From Ga0077560 sp046330435 (GTDB taxonomy: Bacteria; Actinomycetota; Thermoleophilia; Miltoncostaeales; Miltoncostaeaceae): 64,000 bases of DNA. This document shows positions 1 to 12,452 of this stretch, piece by piece. Where the stretch lies: the NCBI GenBank assembly GCA_046330435.1, contig JAXLST010000022.1, positions 1 through 64,000 of the forward strand, given 5' to 3'. Position numbers and translations under genes: made by a program. How positions within the stretch are numbered: the stretch's first letter is position 1; every line of letters starts with the position of its first letter. The notes under the pieces are model-generated. The model ran no database searches, was not told the origin of the DNA, and saw nothing but the letters and a program-made list of their open reading frames with translations.

Positions 1-247
1 CGCGGAGCATGAACGCCAGCTCGTCCGGCACGGGGTCGGGGTCCGGGTGCGCGAGCACCACGTCCCGGCCGGCGGCGCGCAGCGCCCGCGACAGGCCGAG
101 CATCGACCCCAGGGCGTCGCCGTCGGGGTTGCGGTGTGCCGCGATGATGAGGCCGGCGTCGGCCGCGAGCAGCGCCTGGGCCACCTCCGCCGGGGTCGCG
201 TCGCGCGCCCCGTCCGGGATGGGATGGCCGTTGCGCTCCTCGCTCAT
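1..247 (-). CDS. nrnA: DHH-family phosphoesterase (NrnA-like), N-terminal part
   Basis: Only the first 82 residues lie in the window; the gene runs off the left edge. The visible part carries the DHH-family N-terminal metal motif HRNPDGDALGS around residues 38-48, preceded by a hydrophobic strand. In this family (bifunctional oligoribonuclease / pAp phosphatase) these aspartates bind manganese and the enzyme removes short RNA ends and pAp in the cytoplasm. The ATG overlaps the rbfA stop by ATGA, so the two are translationally coupled. The order rbfA-nrnA is common in Gram-positive bacteria, where truB often follows. The DHHA1 half cannot be seen. Confidence 0.82.
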   Translation of the reverse strand, partial: MSEERNGHPIPDGARDATPAEVAQALLAADAGLIIAAHRNPDGDALGSMLGLSRALRAAGRDVVLAHPDPDPVPDELAFMLR

Positions 248-624
248 GCGGTCTCCGTGTCGTCGTGCGCGGCGATCTCGTCGATGAGCCGCTCGATGCG
301 GCGGGCCCGGTCCTCGGTCTCGTCGTAGACGAAGGCCAGGTGCGGGGTCTGGCGCGTCTGCAGGGCCTGCCCGACCTTGCGCTGCAGCAGCCCGCGGGCG
401 GACTCCAGCGCCTTCGCGCTCGGCTCGCGCTGCGCCTTGGTCAGCGTCGTGAACAGCACGGTGGCCACGGCGAAGTCCGGGGAGGGCTCCACCCCCGTGA
501 TCGTCACGAAGCCCAGGCGCGGGTCGGAGACGTCGCGCGCGAGCGCCTCGGTGACCGCTTCCTTGATCACCTCGCCGCCACGCCGCTGGCGGTTGCCGCG
601 GGGCGGGGTCACCGGGACCCCCAT
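244..624 (-). CDS. rbfA: Ribosome-binding factor A
   Basis: A 126-residue KH-fold protein that helps mature the 16S rRNA 5' end of the 30S subunit. The family pattern is clear: an N-terminal basic helix (RQRRGGEVIKEAVTEAL), then DPRLGFVTITGVEPSPDF, then a C-terminal stretch ending in ERLIDEIAA. I chose ATG at 624; a GTG at 612 that overlaps the upstream stop as GTGA is an equally reasonable start. The frame stays open further upstream but turns arginine/glycine-rich there and overlaps ylxP, so I excluded it. It lies between ylxP and the nrnA-like gene, overlapping both, as a typical member of the infB operon. Confidence 0.88.
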   Translation of the reverse strand: MGVPVTPPRGNRQRRGGEVIKEAVTEALARDVSDPRLGFVTITGVEPSPDFAVATVLFTTLTKAQREPSAKALESARGLLQRKVGQALQTRQTPHLAFVYDETEDRARRIERLIDEIAAHDDTETA

Positions 625-941
625 TCCAGGAACGTCGGCTCCGCCTCCACGGCGCGCACCTCCCGTGACTCCTCCAGCACCTCGAACGCCTCGTCGGCGT
701 GCAGGGTGCGGCTCACCGCCTCGATCTGGGCGCCCACGTCCGCGGCGTCCCGGCCCACGATGGCCACCGTGACCCGCGCGCGCTGCCACAGGTCGTGGTG
801 GTCGACCTCCGCCACCGCGCACCCGTGGCGCTGCGCCAGCCGTTGCTTCAGCCGGCGCAGCTCACGGCGCTTGTCCTTCAGCGACCCGCCCTGCGGGAGA
901 TGCAGGTCGGCACTGACGGCGCCCACGTAACCGCTCCCCAT
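609..941 (-). CDS. ylxP: DUF503 / YlxP-family protein
   Basis: A 110-residue protein of the DUF503 family, recognised by the strand-helix pattern of VGAVSADLHLP, the helix GGSLKDKRRELRRLKQRLAQ and the strand RARVTVAIVGRDA. Members sit between infB and rbfA in many Gram-positive genomes and are thought to aid ribosome maturation, but their biochemical role is not settled. The ATG lies 9 bases after the infB stop; rbfA begins inside its last codons. A TAGCGT box six bases before the start resembles the leaderless promoters seen elsewhere here, but it contains the infB stop codon and may be chance. Confidence 0.8.
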   Translation of the reverse strand: MGSGYVGAVSADLHLPQGGSLKDKRRELRRLKQRLAQRHGCAVAEVDHHDLWQRARVTVAIVGRDAADVGAQIEAVSRTLHADEAFEVLEESREVRAVEAEPTFLEWGSR

Positions 942-950
942 GGGGCCACG

Positions 951-3828
<2,878 letters not shown>

Positions 3829-3845
3829 CGTTCTCCTTCGGGAGA

Positions 3846-4124
3846 TTACGCCGCCGAGCCGGCGACGGCCTCCCGGTCGACCTGCAGTTGTGCGCCCGCG
3901 ATCCTCAGTGCGCGCCCGAAGGCCCGCCGCGCGACCGCGCGCTCGAAACACTCGTCTGAGGCGCACACGTAGGCGCCCCGGCCTGGCGCGCGCCCCTCGG
4001 GATCATGCCGGAGCCACCGTACCCCGTCGCGCTCCACCGCGACGAATCGTCGCAGCTCGGACTTCGGGGCGCGCCGCATGCACGCGACGCACCGGCGGAC
4101 CGGTGTGTGCCCGCGTTCCCCCGT
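3846..4124 (-). CDS. ylxR: YlxR (DUF448) RNA-binding protein, probable ACG start
   Basis: A small DUF448 protein encoded between nusA and infB, its usual place; the family binds RNA. The family signature PVRRCVACMRRAPKSELRRF is complete only if translation begins upstream of the single ATG at 4079. Between the nusA stop (4126-4128) and that ATG the frame holds no ATG, GTG, TTG or CTG. It does hold an ACG at 4122-4124, placed a few bases after GGAGGGGAG. Starting there gives 92 residues and keeps both cysteines of CVAC. The core also shows GRGAYVCASDECF. The ACG may be a real rare start or an ATG misread; starting at 4079 would cut off the conserved motif. Confidence 0.78.
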   Translation of the reverse strand, partial: TGERGHTPVRRCVACMRRAPKSELRRFVAVERDGVRWLRHDPEGRAPGRGAYVCASDECFERAVARRAFGRALRIAGAQLQVDREAVAGSAA

Positions 4125-4125
4125 G

Positions 4126-5481
<1,356 letters not shown>

Positions 5482-5545
5482 CTGCAGCTCCTCGTCTGGG
5501 CGCCTCGCCGGCGCGGGCAGGGCCCCGCCGTCCGTCGAGCGGTGC

Positions 5546-5995
5546 CTACCACCGGTCCCCTCCGTCCAGGTCGCGCGCACGCCGGATCGCGCCGAACGGG
5601 ATGTCTAGCACCCCCGAGGGGGTGGTGATGCTGATGTGCTCGTCCCCGACCGCGCTCAGGAGGCCCTCACGGGAGCGGGCACGCTCCCCCTCGGCGACGC
5701 GCAGCGCCACCCGGTGGCCGACGGCGCGGCGGAAGTGCTCGAGGGTGCGGAGCGGCGGCTCCGGACCCGGCGACCACACCTCGATGCCGTACCGGTCGCC
5801 GATCCCCACGGCCTGCATCGCGCGGGTGACGCGCTCGCAGATGTCGTGGTTCACGCCGTCCGGGTGGTCGACCACGGCCCGCACCATGGCGGAGTCGCCG
5901 CGGCCGATGACCGTGAGCTCGAGCAGGTCCACCTCCGGGAGGGATTCGGCAAGGCACGCCTCGACCTCGCGCTCCAGCGCTTCGCGGACGTCCAC
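5546..5995 (-). CDS. rimP: Ribosome maturation factor RimP
   Basis: RimP is needed for 30S subunit maturation. The product has the family pattern LLELTVIGRGDSAMVRAVVDHPDGV followed by the ICERVTRAM helix and the C-terminal barrel (VEVWSPGPEPPLRT, ITTPSGVLDIPFGAIRRARD). Two in-frame GTG codons lie at 6001 and 5995; the second is preferred because AGGAGG sits five bases before it, while for the first the site would abut the start. It is the first gene of the nusA-infB operon, with nusA starting 64 bases after its end. Confidence 0.9.
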   Translation of the reverse strand: MDVREALEREVEACLAESLPEVDLLELTVIGRGDSAMVRAVVDHPDGVNHDICERVTRAMQAVGIGDRYGIEVWSPGPEPPLRTLEHFRRAVGHRVALRVAEGERARSREGLLSAVGDEHISITTPSGVLDIPFGAIRRARDLDGGDRW

Positions 5996-6033
5996 TGCCA
6001 CCTCCTTCCTCCCTCGGTGCGATCCCTTCGCCG

Positions 6034-6064
6034 AAACGAAAAGAGTGGGCTGACAAGCCCACTC
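6034..6064 (-). terminator. Intrinsic terminator or attenuator upstream of rimP
   Basis: On the minus strand an 8-bp perfect stem (GAGTGGGC / GCCCACTC, 6043-6064) with a six-base loop is followed directly by TTTTCGTTT. This is the clearest U-rich intrinsic terminator in the window. It stands between the end of dtd (6130) and the start of rimP (5995), so it could end dtd transcription or act as an attenuator of the rimP-nusA-infB operon. Confidence 0.7.
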
Positions 6065-6129
6065 TCCCGACGTCCCAACGACTTCGTGTCAAAGCGGTGT
6101 CCCGACGATAGCACTCGCTGGGGATGGAA

Positions 6130-6603
6130 TCAGTCGGCCGATCCCCGCCGGGACCGGGCGAGCTCCGCGCTGTCGAGCACCAGTGTGACGGGCCCGTCGT
6201 TGACCAGCCGCACCTCCATGTGCGCGCCGAACACCCCGTGCGCGACCGGGACCCCGGCCGCCGCGACGGCCGCGGCGTACGCCTCCACCAGGGGCGCCGC
6301 GGCACCCGGCTCGGCGGCGCCGGACCAGGACGGGCGGTTCCCGCGCCGCACGTCCCCGAGCAGGGTGAACTGGCTCACGCACAGCACCCCTCCGCCGGCC
6401 TCCGCGACCGTCGCGTCGAACCCCCGGTCGCCCCGCGGGAACACGCGCAGCGCGACGGTCTTCGCGGCGAGCCGGCGCGCCGTCTCCTCGTCGTCGCCCG
6501 CGGCGACGCCGACCAGCGCGAGCAGCCCCGGGCCGATCTCCCCCGTCACCGCGCCGTCCACCAGGACGGACGCCTCGCTGACCCGCTGCAGCACGACCCG
6601 CAC
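6130..6603 (-). CDS. dtd: D-aminoacyl-tRNA deacylase
   Basis: Dtd hydrolyses D-amino acids (and glycine mischarged on tRNA-Ala) from tRNA. The 157-residue product begins VRVVLQRVSEASVLVDG, has the active-site signature SQFTLLGDVRRGNRPSW and, near the end, the cross-subunit motif NDGPVT that holds the Gly-cisPro specificity element. The start is GTG at 6603, which fits the family N-terminus; the open frame extends far upstream but loses similarity. It is divergent from the YbjN-like gene, 43 bases away. Confidence 0.92.
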   Translation of the reverse strand: MRVVLQRVSEASVLVDGAVTGEIGPGLLALVGVAAGDDEETARRLAAKTVALRVFPRGDRGFDATVAEAGGGVLCVSQFTLLGDVRRGNRPSWSGAAEPGAAAPLVEAYAAAVAAAGVPVAHGVFGAHMEVRLVNDGPVTLVLDSAELARSRRGSAD

Positions 6604-6634
6604 GGCGGGCAGCTTCTCACGCGGGGGGCGCGGG

Positions 6635-6640
6635 TACGAT
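6635..6640 (+). promoter_or_regulatory. -10 box, probable leaderless promoter of YbjN-like gene
   Basis: TACGAT ends six bases before the ATG at 6647, in the 43-bp divergent gap after dtd. With transcription starting about seven bases past the box the mRNA would begin at or next to the start codon. No good -35 box is visible. Confidence 0.5.
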
Positions 6641-6646
6641 CCGGCC

Positions 6647-7093
6647 ATGCAGCTCGCCGACCGCATCCAGGGCCTCCTCGCCGACACCGGCCTGGAGGTC
6701 GACCGCGTGGACGCCCGCACCCTGCACGTCGCCCTCCCCTCCCAGGCCCGCGGCGGCATCGGCGTCCTCATCCGCTGCAACGAGCGCACCGCGTCGCTCA
6801 CGGCGTTCATCATGCGCCGCCCCGACCGCGACACCGAGGCGGTGCAGTTCCGCCTGCTGCGCCGCAACCTGGAGACGCCGTGGTGGCGGTTCGCGGTGGA
6901 CGACCACGGCGACGTGTTCGCGGTCGCCCACGCCGACGCCGGCACGCTGGAGGGCGATGGGCTCGACGACCTCCTGGGCCTGCTGGTCTCCACCGTCGAC
7001 GAGGTGTACGAGCCGCTGGTGCGCACCGGGTTCGACATCCCCGAGGGCATCTCGCTGAGCGGCCCGCCGCGCACGGACCCGCCGGCGGTGTGA
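6647..7093 (+). CDS. YbjN-domain protein (type III secretion chaperone-like fold)
   Basis: A 148-residue soluble protein with alternating strands and helices: LADRIQGLLADTGLEVDRV, RCNERTASLTAFIMRRPD, FRLLRRNLETPWWRFAVD, DVFAVAHADA and a C-terminal helix LLGLLVSTVDEVYEPLVRTG. This layout matches YbjN/DUF1821-type proteins, small chaperone-like folds common in actinobacteria with no settled function. It starts at the ATG six bases after a TACGAT box. The lipoprotein gene follows 56 bases downstream. I am fairly sure of the fold group and unsure of the role. Confidence 0.62.
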   Translation: MQLADRIQGLLADTGLEVDRVDARTLHVALPSQARGGIGVLIRCNERTASLTAFIMRRPDRDTEAVQFRLLRRNLETPWWRFAVDDHGDVFAVAHADAGTLEGDGLDDLLGLLVSTVDEVYEPLVRTGFDIPEGISLSGPPRTDPPAV

Positions 7094-7149
7094 CGGATCG
7101 GCGCGCGGCGCCGGATCACCTCCCACCGAACCCACACCGGGAGGCCGCA

Positions 7150-7614
7150 GTGACCACCCCACGCCGCGCCGCCGCCATCGCGGCCGCGTTCCTCGCCCTC
7201 ACCGTCGCCGCCGGCTGCGGCGACGACACCTCGGGAAGCCCGGCCCCGGCGGCCTCCGCCACGGGCACCTCCGCCGATCAGCGCCTGGCCGACCCCGCCG
7301 CGGGCGCCATGATCGCCGGGCCGACCGGCCCGAACATCGCCGAGGTCCTCGCCGACCGCACGGGCGAGCCGGTGGTCGCCGCCGGGTACCTGTTCATCGA
7401 CCGGGACGGCTCGGCACGGCTGTGCGCGTCGATCTCCGGGTCGTCACCGCGCGAGTGCGGCGCCCCCTCGATCCCCGTCACCGACCTCGAGCCGGACGCG
7501 GTCGGCGTGCGCAACGGGGACGGCGTGCAGTGGTCGGAGGGGCTGGTGCAGCTGATCGGCCGCGTGAAGGACGGGACCTTCGTGAACGACCCGGCGCTGC
7601 TGGCCGCGTCCTAG
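7150..7614 (+). CDS. Small secreted lipoprotein, unknown function
   Basis: The 154-residue product starts at GTG 7150 after a GGGAGG site. It has a basic N-terminus, a hydrophobic stretch and the lipobox-like LTVAAGC, with Cys about residue 23 followed by GDD and a Pro/Ala/Ser/Thr-rich linker. The mature part holds VVAAGYLFIDRDGSARLCASIS and two further cysteines (LCAS, RECGAP) that could form a disulfide outside the membrane. I do not recognise a family. It converges with the TPR gene, the two ends being only five bases apart. Confidence 0.66.
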   Translation: MTTPRRAAAIAAAFLALTVAAGCGDDTSGSPAPAASATGTSADQRLADPAAGAMIAGPTGPNIAEVLADRTGEPVVAAGYLFIDRDGSARLCASISGSSPRECGAPSIPVTDLEPDAVGVRNGDGVQWSEGLVQLIGRVKDGTFVNDPALLAAS

Positions 7615-7619
7615 GGGGC

Positions 7620-7946
7620 CTACTCGAGGTCGGTGCCGAAGCACTTGGCCAGGCGGTAGTGCCGCTTGGCCAGGATGCGCTCCCCGAGGCGGTCGAACGA
7701 ACGCGCGAGGCCGTAGTGCGCGTACCCGTCGGTGGGGTGCATGTCGACGGCCGCCTGGAACTCGTCCCTGGCCTGCGCGTAGGCGCGGCAGGACAGGTAC
7801 GCCCGCCCCAGGGCCTCGCGGATGGAGGCCTTGGCGGGCTCCAGGGCCTTCGCCCGCTCCAGGGCGATCGCCGCCTGCCGGTACTCGCGCATCCGCAGCA
7901 GCTCGCTGCCGCTGGTGTACGCCTCGTAGGCCTCGTACCCGCTCAT
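7620..7946 (-). CDS. Small tetratricopeptide-repeat protein
   Basis: A 108-residue protein built of helix pairs of TPR type: YRQAAIALERAKALEPAKAS, REALGRAYLSCRAYAQARDE and AHYGLARSFDRLGERILAKR, roughly three repeats. TPR proteins usually act as binding scaffolds. It overlaps the TgpA gene stop as ATGA, making it the last gene of the MoxR-DUF58-TgpA operon and probably a partner of that system; the exact role is not visible. Confidence 0.7.
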   Translation of the reverse strand: MSGYEAYEAYTSGSELLRMREYRQAAIALERAKALEPAKASIREALGRAYLSCRAYAQARDEFQAAVDMHPTDGYAHYGLARSFDRLGERILAKRHYRLAKCFGTDLE

Positions 7947-10225
7947 GCGGTGAGGGTACTCCGGTCCGGCGGGCGGACGCCCAGATACGCGGCGAGCCGC
8001 CGGGGCCAGCCCGCCCGGGACCTGCCCTCGCGGCGCAGCCGGGCCGACTCCCGCCAGGCCTCACGGGCGGTTCCGCGCGCGGGCCGGCCGGGGGCGTAAC
8101 GGGCCGCTTCGGCGAGCGCGTACAGGCGGGCGGCGTCCAGGCCGGCGTTGCGGCGCAGCCAGGCGGCCCGCTCGCGGGCGTCGCCGTCCTCCGGCGGGGC
8201 GATGCCGGTGCGCCGCAGCGCGGACTCGAGGTCGCCCACGGCGCCCAGCACGCGGGCGCGCTCGTCGCCGGTGTGCCGAAGGCGGGCCCGGCGCAGCGCC
8301 CGGTACGCGCCCGGCAGCAGGAGCAGCACGAGGGCGCCCCCGCCCGCGGCGGTACGGGTCGACGCCGTCGCCGCCCCCGCCGGTGGCGACGGGCGTCTCG
8401 GGCGCCGTGGTGGGCCGCTGCTCCGGCGGCGCGGCGTGGGGGCCTGCTGGCCGTCGGTGACGGGGTCCACGGGCTGCTGGGTGACGTCCGGCCGTGCGGG
8501 GTCGGCCGCCGGGGGCGGGTCGTACCGCGGCGACGACACCGACGCCCGGTTCGCGACGGCGCGGCCCGGCGTCGGGTCGAAGTCCACCCACCCGGCGTCC
8601 GGCAGGTACGCCTGCACCCACGAGTGGGCGTCCCGGTCGAGCACCACGTACTTGCGCAGCTGCGGGTCGAAGCGGCCCGGCGTGTAGCCCACGGCGATGC
8701 GGGCCGGGATGCCGACGCTGCGCAGCATGAGCGCCATCGCGCCGGCGAAGTGCTGGCAGAAGCCCCGGCGGGTGTTGGTGAGGAAGTCCACCAGCGGCGG
8801 GGTGCCGTCCACGGGGAACGGCGGGGCCTCGTCGTACGAGAAGCCCTGCCGCAGATAGGTCTCGATGCGGTTGACCGCGACGTAGGGGGACGCGGCGTCG
8901 CCGATCACCCGGCGCGCCTCCCGGCGCACCACCGCGTACGCGCCCAGGGCGTCGTCGGTGGGATCCGCGCCGCCGGTGCCGAACAGCGGGACCAGCACGG
9001 ACTCCGCCCCGGCGCTGGGGCGGATGGCGGTCATGCCCTGCGTGTCCAGGGCCTCCTGCGGCGAGTAGGTGTCGCGGTCCACCAGGTCCCGCGGGCTGGC
9101 GTCCTCCACCGCGACGAAGGCGGTGTAGCTGGTGCCGGGGCCCAGCGACGGGTCGACCTGCACGGTCCCGCCCTCGCGCAGCTGGGCGATGCCGCCGAAC
9201 CGCCCGGTCACCACCAGCGGGATGCCCCCGGCGAGCACCAGCGTGCTGCGCAGGGACGCGAACGTGACGTCCTGCCGCACCGACTCCCGGGTGATGTCGG
9301 GGTTCGCCTGCACGAACACCCGCCCGTTGTCGACCTCCAGCGGCCGCGACACCACGCCGTCGAGCGCCTGGGTGAACGCGCTGCCGTCGAAGTCCGACAG
9401 CACGGCCGCGCGCAGCGGGAGCCGCCGGGGCGACTGCACGCGCATCACCACGCGGGGCTTCTCGGGCCAGTCGAGCTGCCCGTAGGTCTGCCGGATGTCG
9501 AGGCCCGTGCCGCCGGAGGCGTCGCCGGTGAGGCTCCAGCTGCGCCAGTCCCACCAGCCGCGGTCCTGGGTGGCGGCGCCCGGTGCCAGCAGGGCGGCCC
9601 CCAGCACGGCCGCCAGCCCGGCGCCCGCCACGCGGACGCCCCAGCCCCGCCGCGGCGGCGCGGGCGTCCGGCCGCCGAGGGCCAGCACGGCGATGAGCGC
9701 GGCCAGGGCCAGGGTGCCGGCCAGCAGCGGACGGTCGGGCGCCGTGACGGTCCACCGGTACGCCAGGCCGAGCCCGGCGAGGATGACCGCCGCGACCGGG
9801 CGCCGGCGCGACACCAGCTGCCAGGCCACCCCGGCGACCAGCGCGGCGAACGCGGCGTCGAGCAGCCCCACGAAGGCGGCGTCGTCGACCGGGGATGCCG
9901 GGACCGACGCCGAGGACGAGGCGGCCATGCCGTCCGGGATGAGCCGCGCGACGGCGCCCCACGCCTCGCCGGACAGGCCGGCCAGCGACCACACCGACAC
10001 CTGGGCGGCCATCGCCCCCACCACCAGCGCGGCGAGGACGGTGCCCGCCGCGGCGGCGGCCCGGGGCGAGCGGGGCGAGAGGTCGCCCAGCACCGGCAGG
10101 GCGGCGACGACGGCGAGGACGATGAGCTGCGAGCTGCGGTCCGTGTCGTACAGCGCCGACCAGGCGATGCCCAGGACGGCGGCCAGCAGCACGGCCGCGG
10201 CGGCGCGGCGCAGGGTGTCATGCAC
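7943..10225 (-). CDS. TgpA-type membrane protein with transglutaminase-like domain
   Basis: A 760-residue protein with an N-terminal block of hydrophobic helices (about residues 1-220), a periplasmic-side transglutaminase core and a further membrane helix near residue 630. The core has the Cys-His-Asp set: GFCQHFAGAM (Cys about residue 490), DRDAHSWVQ and WVDFDPTP. The family partners with MoxR ATPases and DUF58 proteins, as here; its substrate is unknown. It starts at GTG 10225, overlapping the DUF58 gene by eight bases. In the linker at about 8345-8430 a neighbouring frame has better third-base GC (it reads ...RPTTAPETPVATGGGGDG), which may mean a pair of compensating indels. Confidence 0.84.
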   Translation of the reverse strand: MHDTLRRAAAAVLLAAVLGIAWSALYDTDRSSQLIVLAVVAALPVLGDLSPRSPRAAAAAGTVLAALVVGAMAAQVSVWSLAGLSGEAWGAVARLIPDGMAASSSASVPASPVDDAAFVGLLDAAFAALVAGVAWQLVSRRRPVAAVILAGLGLAYRWTVTAPDRPLLAGTLALAALIAVLALGGRTPAPPRRGWGVRVAGAGLAAVLGAALLAPGAATQDRGWWDWRSWSLTGDASGGTGLDIRQTYGQLDWPEKPRVVMRVQSPRRLPLRAAVLSDFDGSAFTQALDGVVSRPLEVDNGRVFVQANPDITRESVRQDVTFASLRSTLVLAGGIPLVVTGRFGGIAQLREGGTVQVDPSLGPGTSYTAFVAVEDASPRDLVDRDTYSPQEALDTQGMTAIRPSAGAESVLVPLFGTGGADPTDDALGAYAVVRREARRVIGDAASPYVAVNRIETYLRQGFSYDEAPPFPVDGTPPLVDFLTNTRRGFCQHFAGAMALMLRSVGIPARIAVGYTPGRFDPQLRKYVVLDRDAHSWVQAYLPDAGWVDFDPTPGRAVANRASVSSPRYDPPPAADPARPDVTQQPVDPVTDGQQAPTPRRRSSGPPRRPRRPSPPAGAATASTRTAAGGGALVLLLLPGAYRALRRARLRHTGDERARVLGAVGDLESALRRTGIAPPEDGDARERAAWLRRNAGLDAARLYALAEAARYAPGRPARGTAREAWRESARLRREGRSRAGWPRRLAAYLGVRPPDRSTLTA

Positions 10226-11438
10226 GGGCCACCGCCCGGGTGCGGCCCGCGGGGGCGAGCACCGCCTGCAGGGCGGCGCGGTCGGCAGCCCGGACCGTGG
10301 GCACCCCGGCCGGGGCCGGGAACACCGCCGCGCGGGCGCCGGCGAGCACCAGCACCAGGTCGATGCCGGCGCGCCGGGCGGCTCGCGCCGCCTCGCCCAC
10401 CGCCTCGTCGGGATCCGCGGTCACCGCGACCAGCCCGGAGCCCGGCTGCAGCAGCCGCGCGGCCCGGTGCAGGAGGTCCTGCATCGGCGGGGCGGCGGCG
10501 TCGAACCGCATGCGGGCCAGGCGGCTCTCGGCCTCCGGCCACGCCGACTCGCGCACGGCGCCCTCGTCGCCCAGCCACAGCCCCACCGACACGGCGCGCC
10601 CGCCGCCGGTGGCGACCGACCGGGCGACGCTCGCCGCGGCGACCACCGCCAGCTCGCGGTCCTCCGCGGAGGCGGACGACTGGGCCGAGGCGTCGAGCAG
10701 CACGGTGGCGATGCGCCCCCCGCCGTCCTCGGGCCGGAACACCTTGGTGTGGAGGCGGCCGCGCTTGGCGGACTGGCCCCAGTGGACCCGGGACAGGGGG
10801 TCGCCCTGCCGGTACTCCCGCAGCCCCTCCAGGCTGGAGACGTCCTCCCCGGCGAGGGTGATGCGCCCCCGCTGCCGCCCGCCCAGGGCGGCGGTGGTGT
10901 CGGCCGCCGGGAGCGCCTCGGGGACCACCAGCACCCGCTCGGCGGCGGGGCCCGTGCGGCGCACGGCCACGGCGAGGCCCAGGCTGTCGCCGATCCGCAG
11001 GGTGAGCGGCGGGAGCGTGTGGTCGCCGCGGCGGGCCGCCGGGATGAGGATGCGCGTCACCCCGTTGCCGGCGCGGACGGCCCGCTGCGGGCCCAGGGCG
11101 CCGAGGCCGGCGTCGGCCTCCCACTCCAGCAGGCGCATCGCCAGCAGCGCGCCCTGGCCGCCGCGCACGGTCACCACCGCCTCGGCGGACTCGCCGGCGC
11201 GTGGCCGCGCCGGGCGCAGGACGCGGGTGGCGTCAACCCCGCGGGCGGCGAGGGCGGTGAGCAGCAGGGCGCCGAGCGCCAGCACCGCGAACCCGACGCC
11301 CAGCGGGGCGAGGGCGGCGGTGCCGAACCCCCTCGCGGCGACCAGGGCCGCGACGCCCGCGGCGAGGAGGGCGGCGCCGCGCGCCGTCGGGCGCACCGGC
11401 AGGGCGCCGAGGCGGGCCGCCCCCGGGAGCTCAGGCAA
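10218..11438 (-). CDS. DUF58-domain protein
   Basis: A 406-residue protein with two membrane helices near the N-terminus (about 20-65) and the DUF58 signature LREYRQGDPLSRVHWGQSAK, followed by a vWA-like fold with VLLDASAQSS. DUF58 proteins pair with MoxR ATPases and are thought to help assemble or activate envelope complexes. TTG at 11438 is the likely start, overlapping the moxR stop. It is the second gene of the four-gene operon. Confidence 0.83.
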   Translation of the reverse strand: MPELPGAARLGALPVRPTARGAALLAAGVAALVAARGFGTAALAPLGVGFAVLALGALLLTALAARGVDATRVLRPARPRAGESAEAVVTVRGGQGALLAMRLLEWEADAGLGALGPQRAVRAGNGVTRILIPAARRGDHTLPPLTLRIGDSLGLAVAVRRTGPAAERVLVVPEALPAADTTAALGGRQRGRITLAGEDVSSLEGLREYRQGDPLSRVHWGQSAKRGRLHTKVFRPEDGGGRIATVLLDASAQSSASAEDRELAVVAAASVARSVATGGGRAVSVGLWLGDEGAVRESAWPEAESRLARMRFDAAAPPMQDLLHRAARLLQPGSGLVAVTADPDEAVGEAARAARRAGIDLVLVLAGARAAVFPAPAGVPTVRAADRAALQAVLAPAGRTRAVARA

Positions 11439-12408
11439 GGGGGACGGGCGTCGCCCGGAGTGCGTCCTCCACCACCTCGGCGGGGTCGACGGCGCGGGCG
11501 CGCGCGTCGGGGGTGAGCAGCAGCCGGTGCGCGAGGGCCATGCGGGCCATCGCCTTGACGTCCTCCGGCAGGGCGTACGGGCGGCCCTGCACCAGGGCGC
11601 GGGCCCGGGCGACGCGCAGCAGCGACAGGCCGGCGCGGGGGCTGGCGCCGAGGTCGGCGCGCGGGTCGGAGCGCGTGGCGCGCACCAGGCCCACCACGTA
11701 CTCGGCGAGGGCAGGGTCGACGTGGATGTCTGCGAGCGCCGCCTGCGCGGCGATGAGCGACCGCTCGTCGGCCACCACCGGGACGCCGTCCAGGGCGTCG
11801 TGGGTGCTGAGGTCCAGGATCATCGCCGCCTCGTCCGCGGCGCTGGGATACCCCAGCGTCACGCGGAGGGCGAAGCGGTCCAGCTGGGCCTCGGGCAGCG
11901 GGAAGGTGCCCTCGTACTCCACCGGGTTCTGGGTGGCGATCACCATGAACGGCTCCGGCACCGGCCGGGTGGTGCCGTCCACCGTGACGTGCCGCTCCTC
12001 CATGCACTCCAGGAGGGCCGACTGGGTCTTGGGGGACGCCCGGTTGATCTCGTCCACCAGCACCAGGTTCGCGAACACCGGCCCCGGGTGGAACCGGAAG
12101 GCCCCGTCGCCCTGGTGCCACACGGTGACGCCGGTCACGTCGGCGGGCAGGAGGTCGGCGGTGCACTGCACCCGGGCGTAGCTGCAGCCGGCGGCGCGGG
12201 CGAGGGCCTTCGCCAGGACGGTCTTCCCCACCCCGGGCGCGTCCTCGATCATGAGGTGCCCGCCGGAGACCAGGCAGGCCACGCACGCCTCGAGCACCTC
12301 CTGCGGGGCGCGCACGGCCTTCGCGCAGGCCGCGACGAGCTCCGATGCGAGCCGTCCGGCCGCCACCAGTTCGGGGGGTGGCGACAATGCCGGATCCGTT
12401 GATGCCAC
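11431..12408 (-). CDS. MoxR-family AAA+ ATPase
   Basis: The 325-residue product is a MoxR-type chaperone ATPase: Walker A in EDAPGVGKTVLAKALA (about residues 55-70), the MoxR-typical VQCTADLLPADVTG, Walker B LVLVDEINRASPKTQSALLE, sensor 1 ATQNPVEYEGTFPLPEAQLD and a C-terminal helical lid. These ATPases remodel partner proteins such as the DUF58/transglutaminase products encoded next. It starts at GTG 12408, six bases after a TACCCT box, and heads the operon. The open frame continues far upstream but is arginine-rich shadow sequence. Confidence 0.9.
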   Translation of the reverse strand: MASTDPALSPPPELVAAGRLASELVAACAKAVRAPQEVLEACVACLVSGGHLMIEDAPGVGKTVLAKALARAAGCSYARVQCTADLLPADVTGVTVWHQGDGAFRFHPGPVFANLVLVDEINRASPKTQSALLECMEERHVTVDGTTRPVPEPFMVIATQNPVEYEGTFPLPEAQLDRFALRVTLGYPSAADEAAMILDLSTHDALDGVPVVADERSLIAAQAALADIHVDPALAEYVVGLVRATRSDPRADLGASPRAGLSLLRVARARALVQGRPYALPEDVKAMARMALAHRLLLTPDARARAVDPAEVVEDALRATPVPLA

Positions 12409-12414
12409 GGGGCG

Positions 12415-12420
12415 AGGGTA
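12415..12420 (-). promoter_or_regulatory. -10 box, probable leaderless promoter of moxR operon
   Basis: TACCCT on the minus strand lies six bases before the GTG of the MoxR gene and just downstream of the propeller gene end. It is the same arrangement as at other first-in-operon genes here. No convincing -35 box. Confidence 0.5.
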
Positions 12421-12452
12421 GCAGCGCGCCGCGCCCCGGCGGAGCCGGGCCG

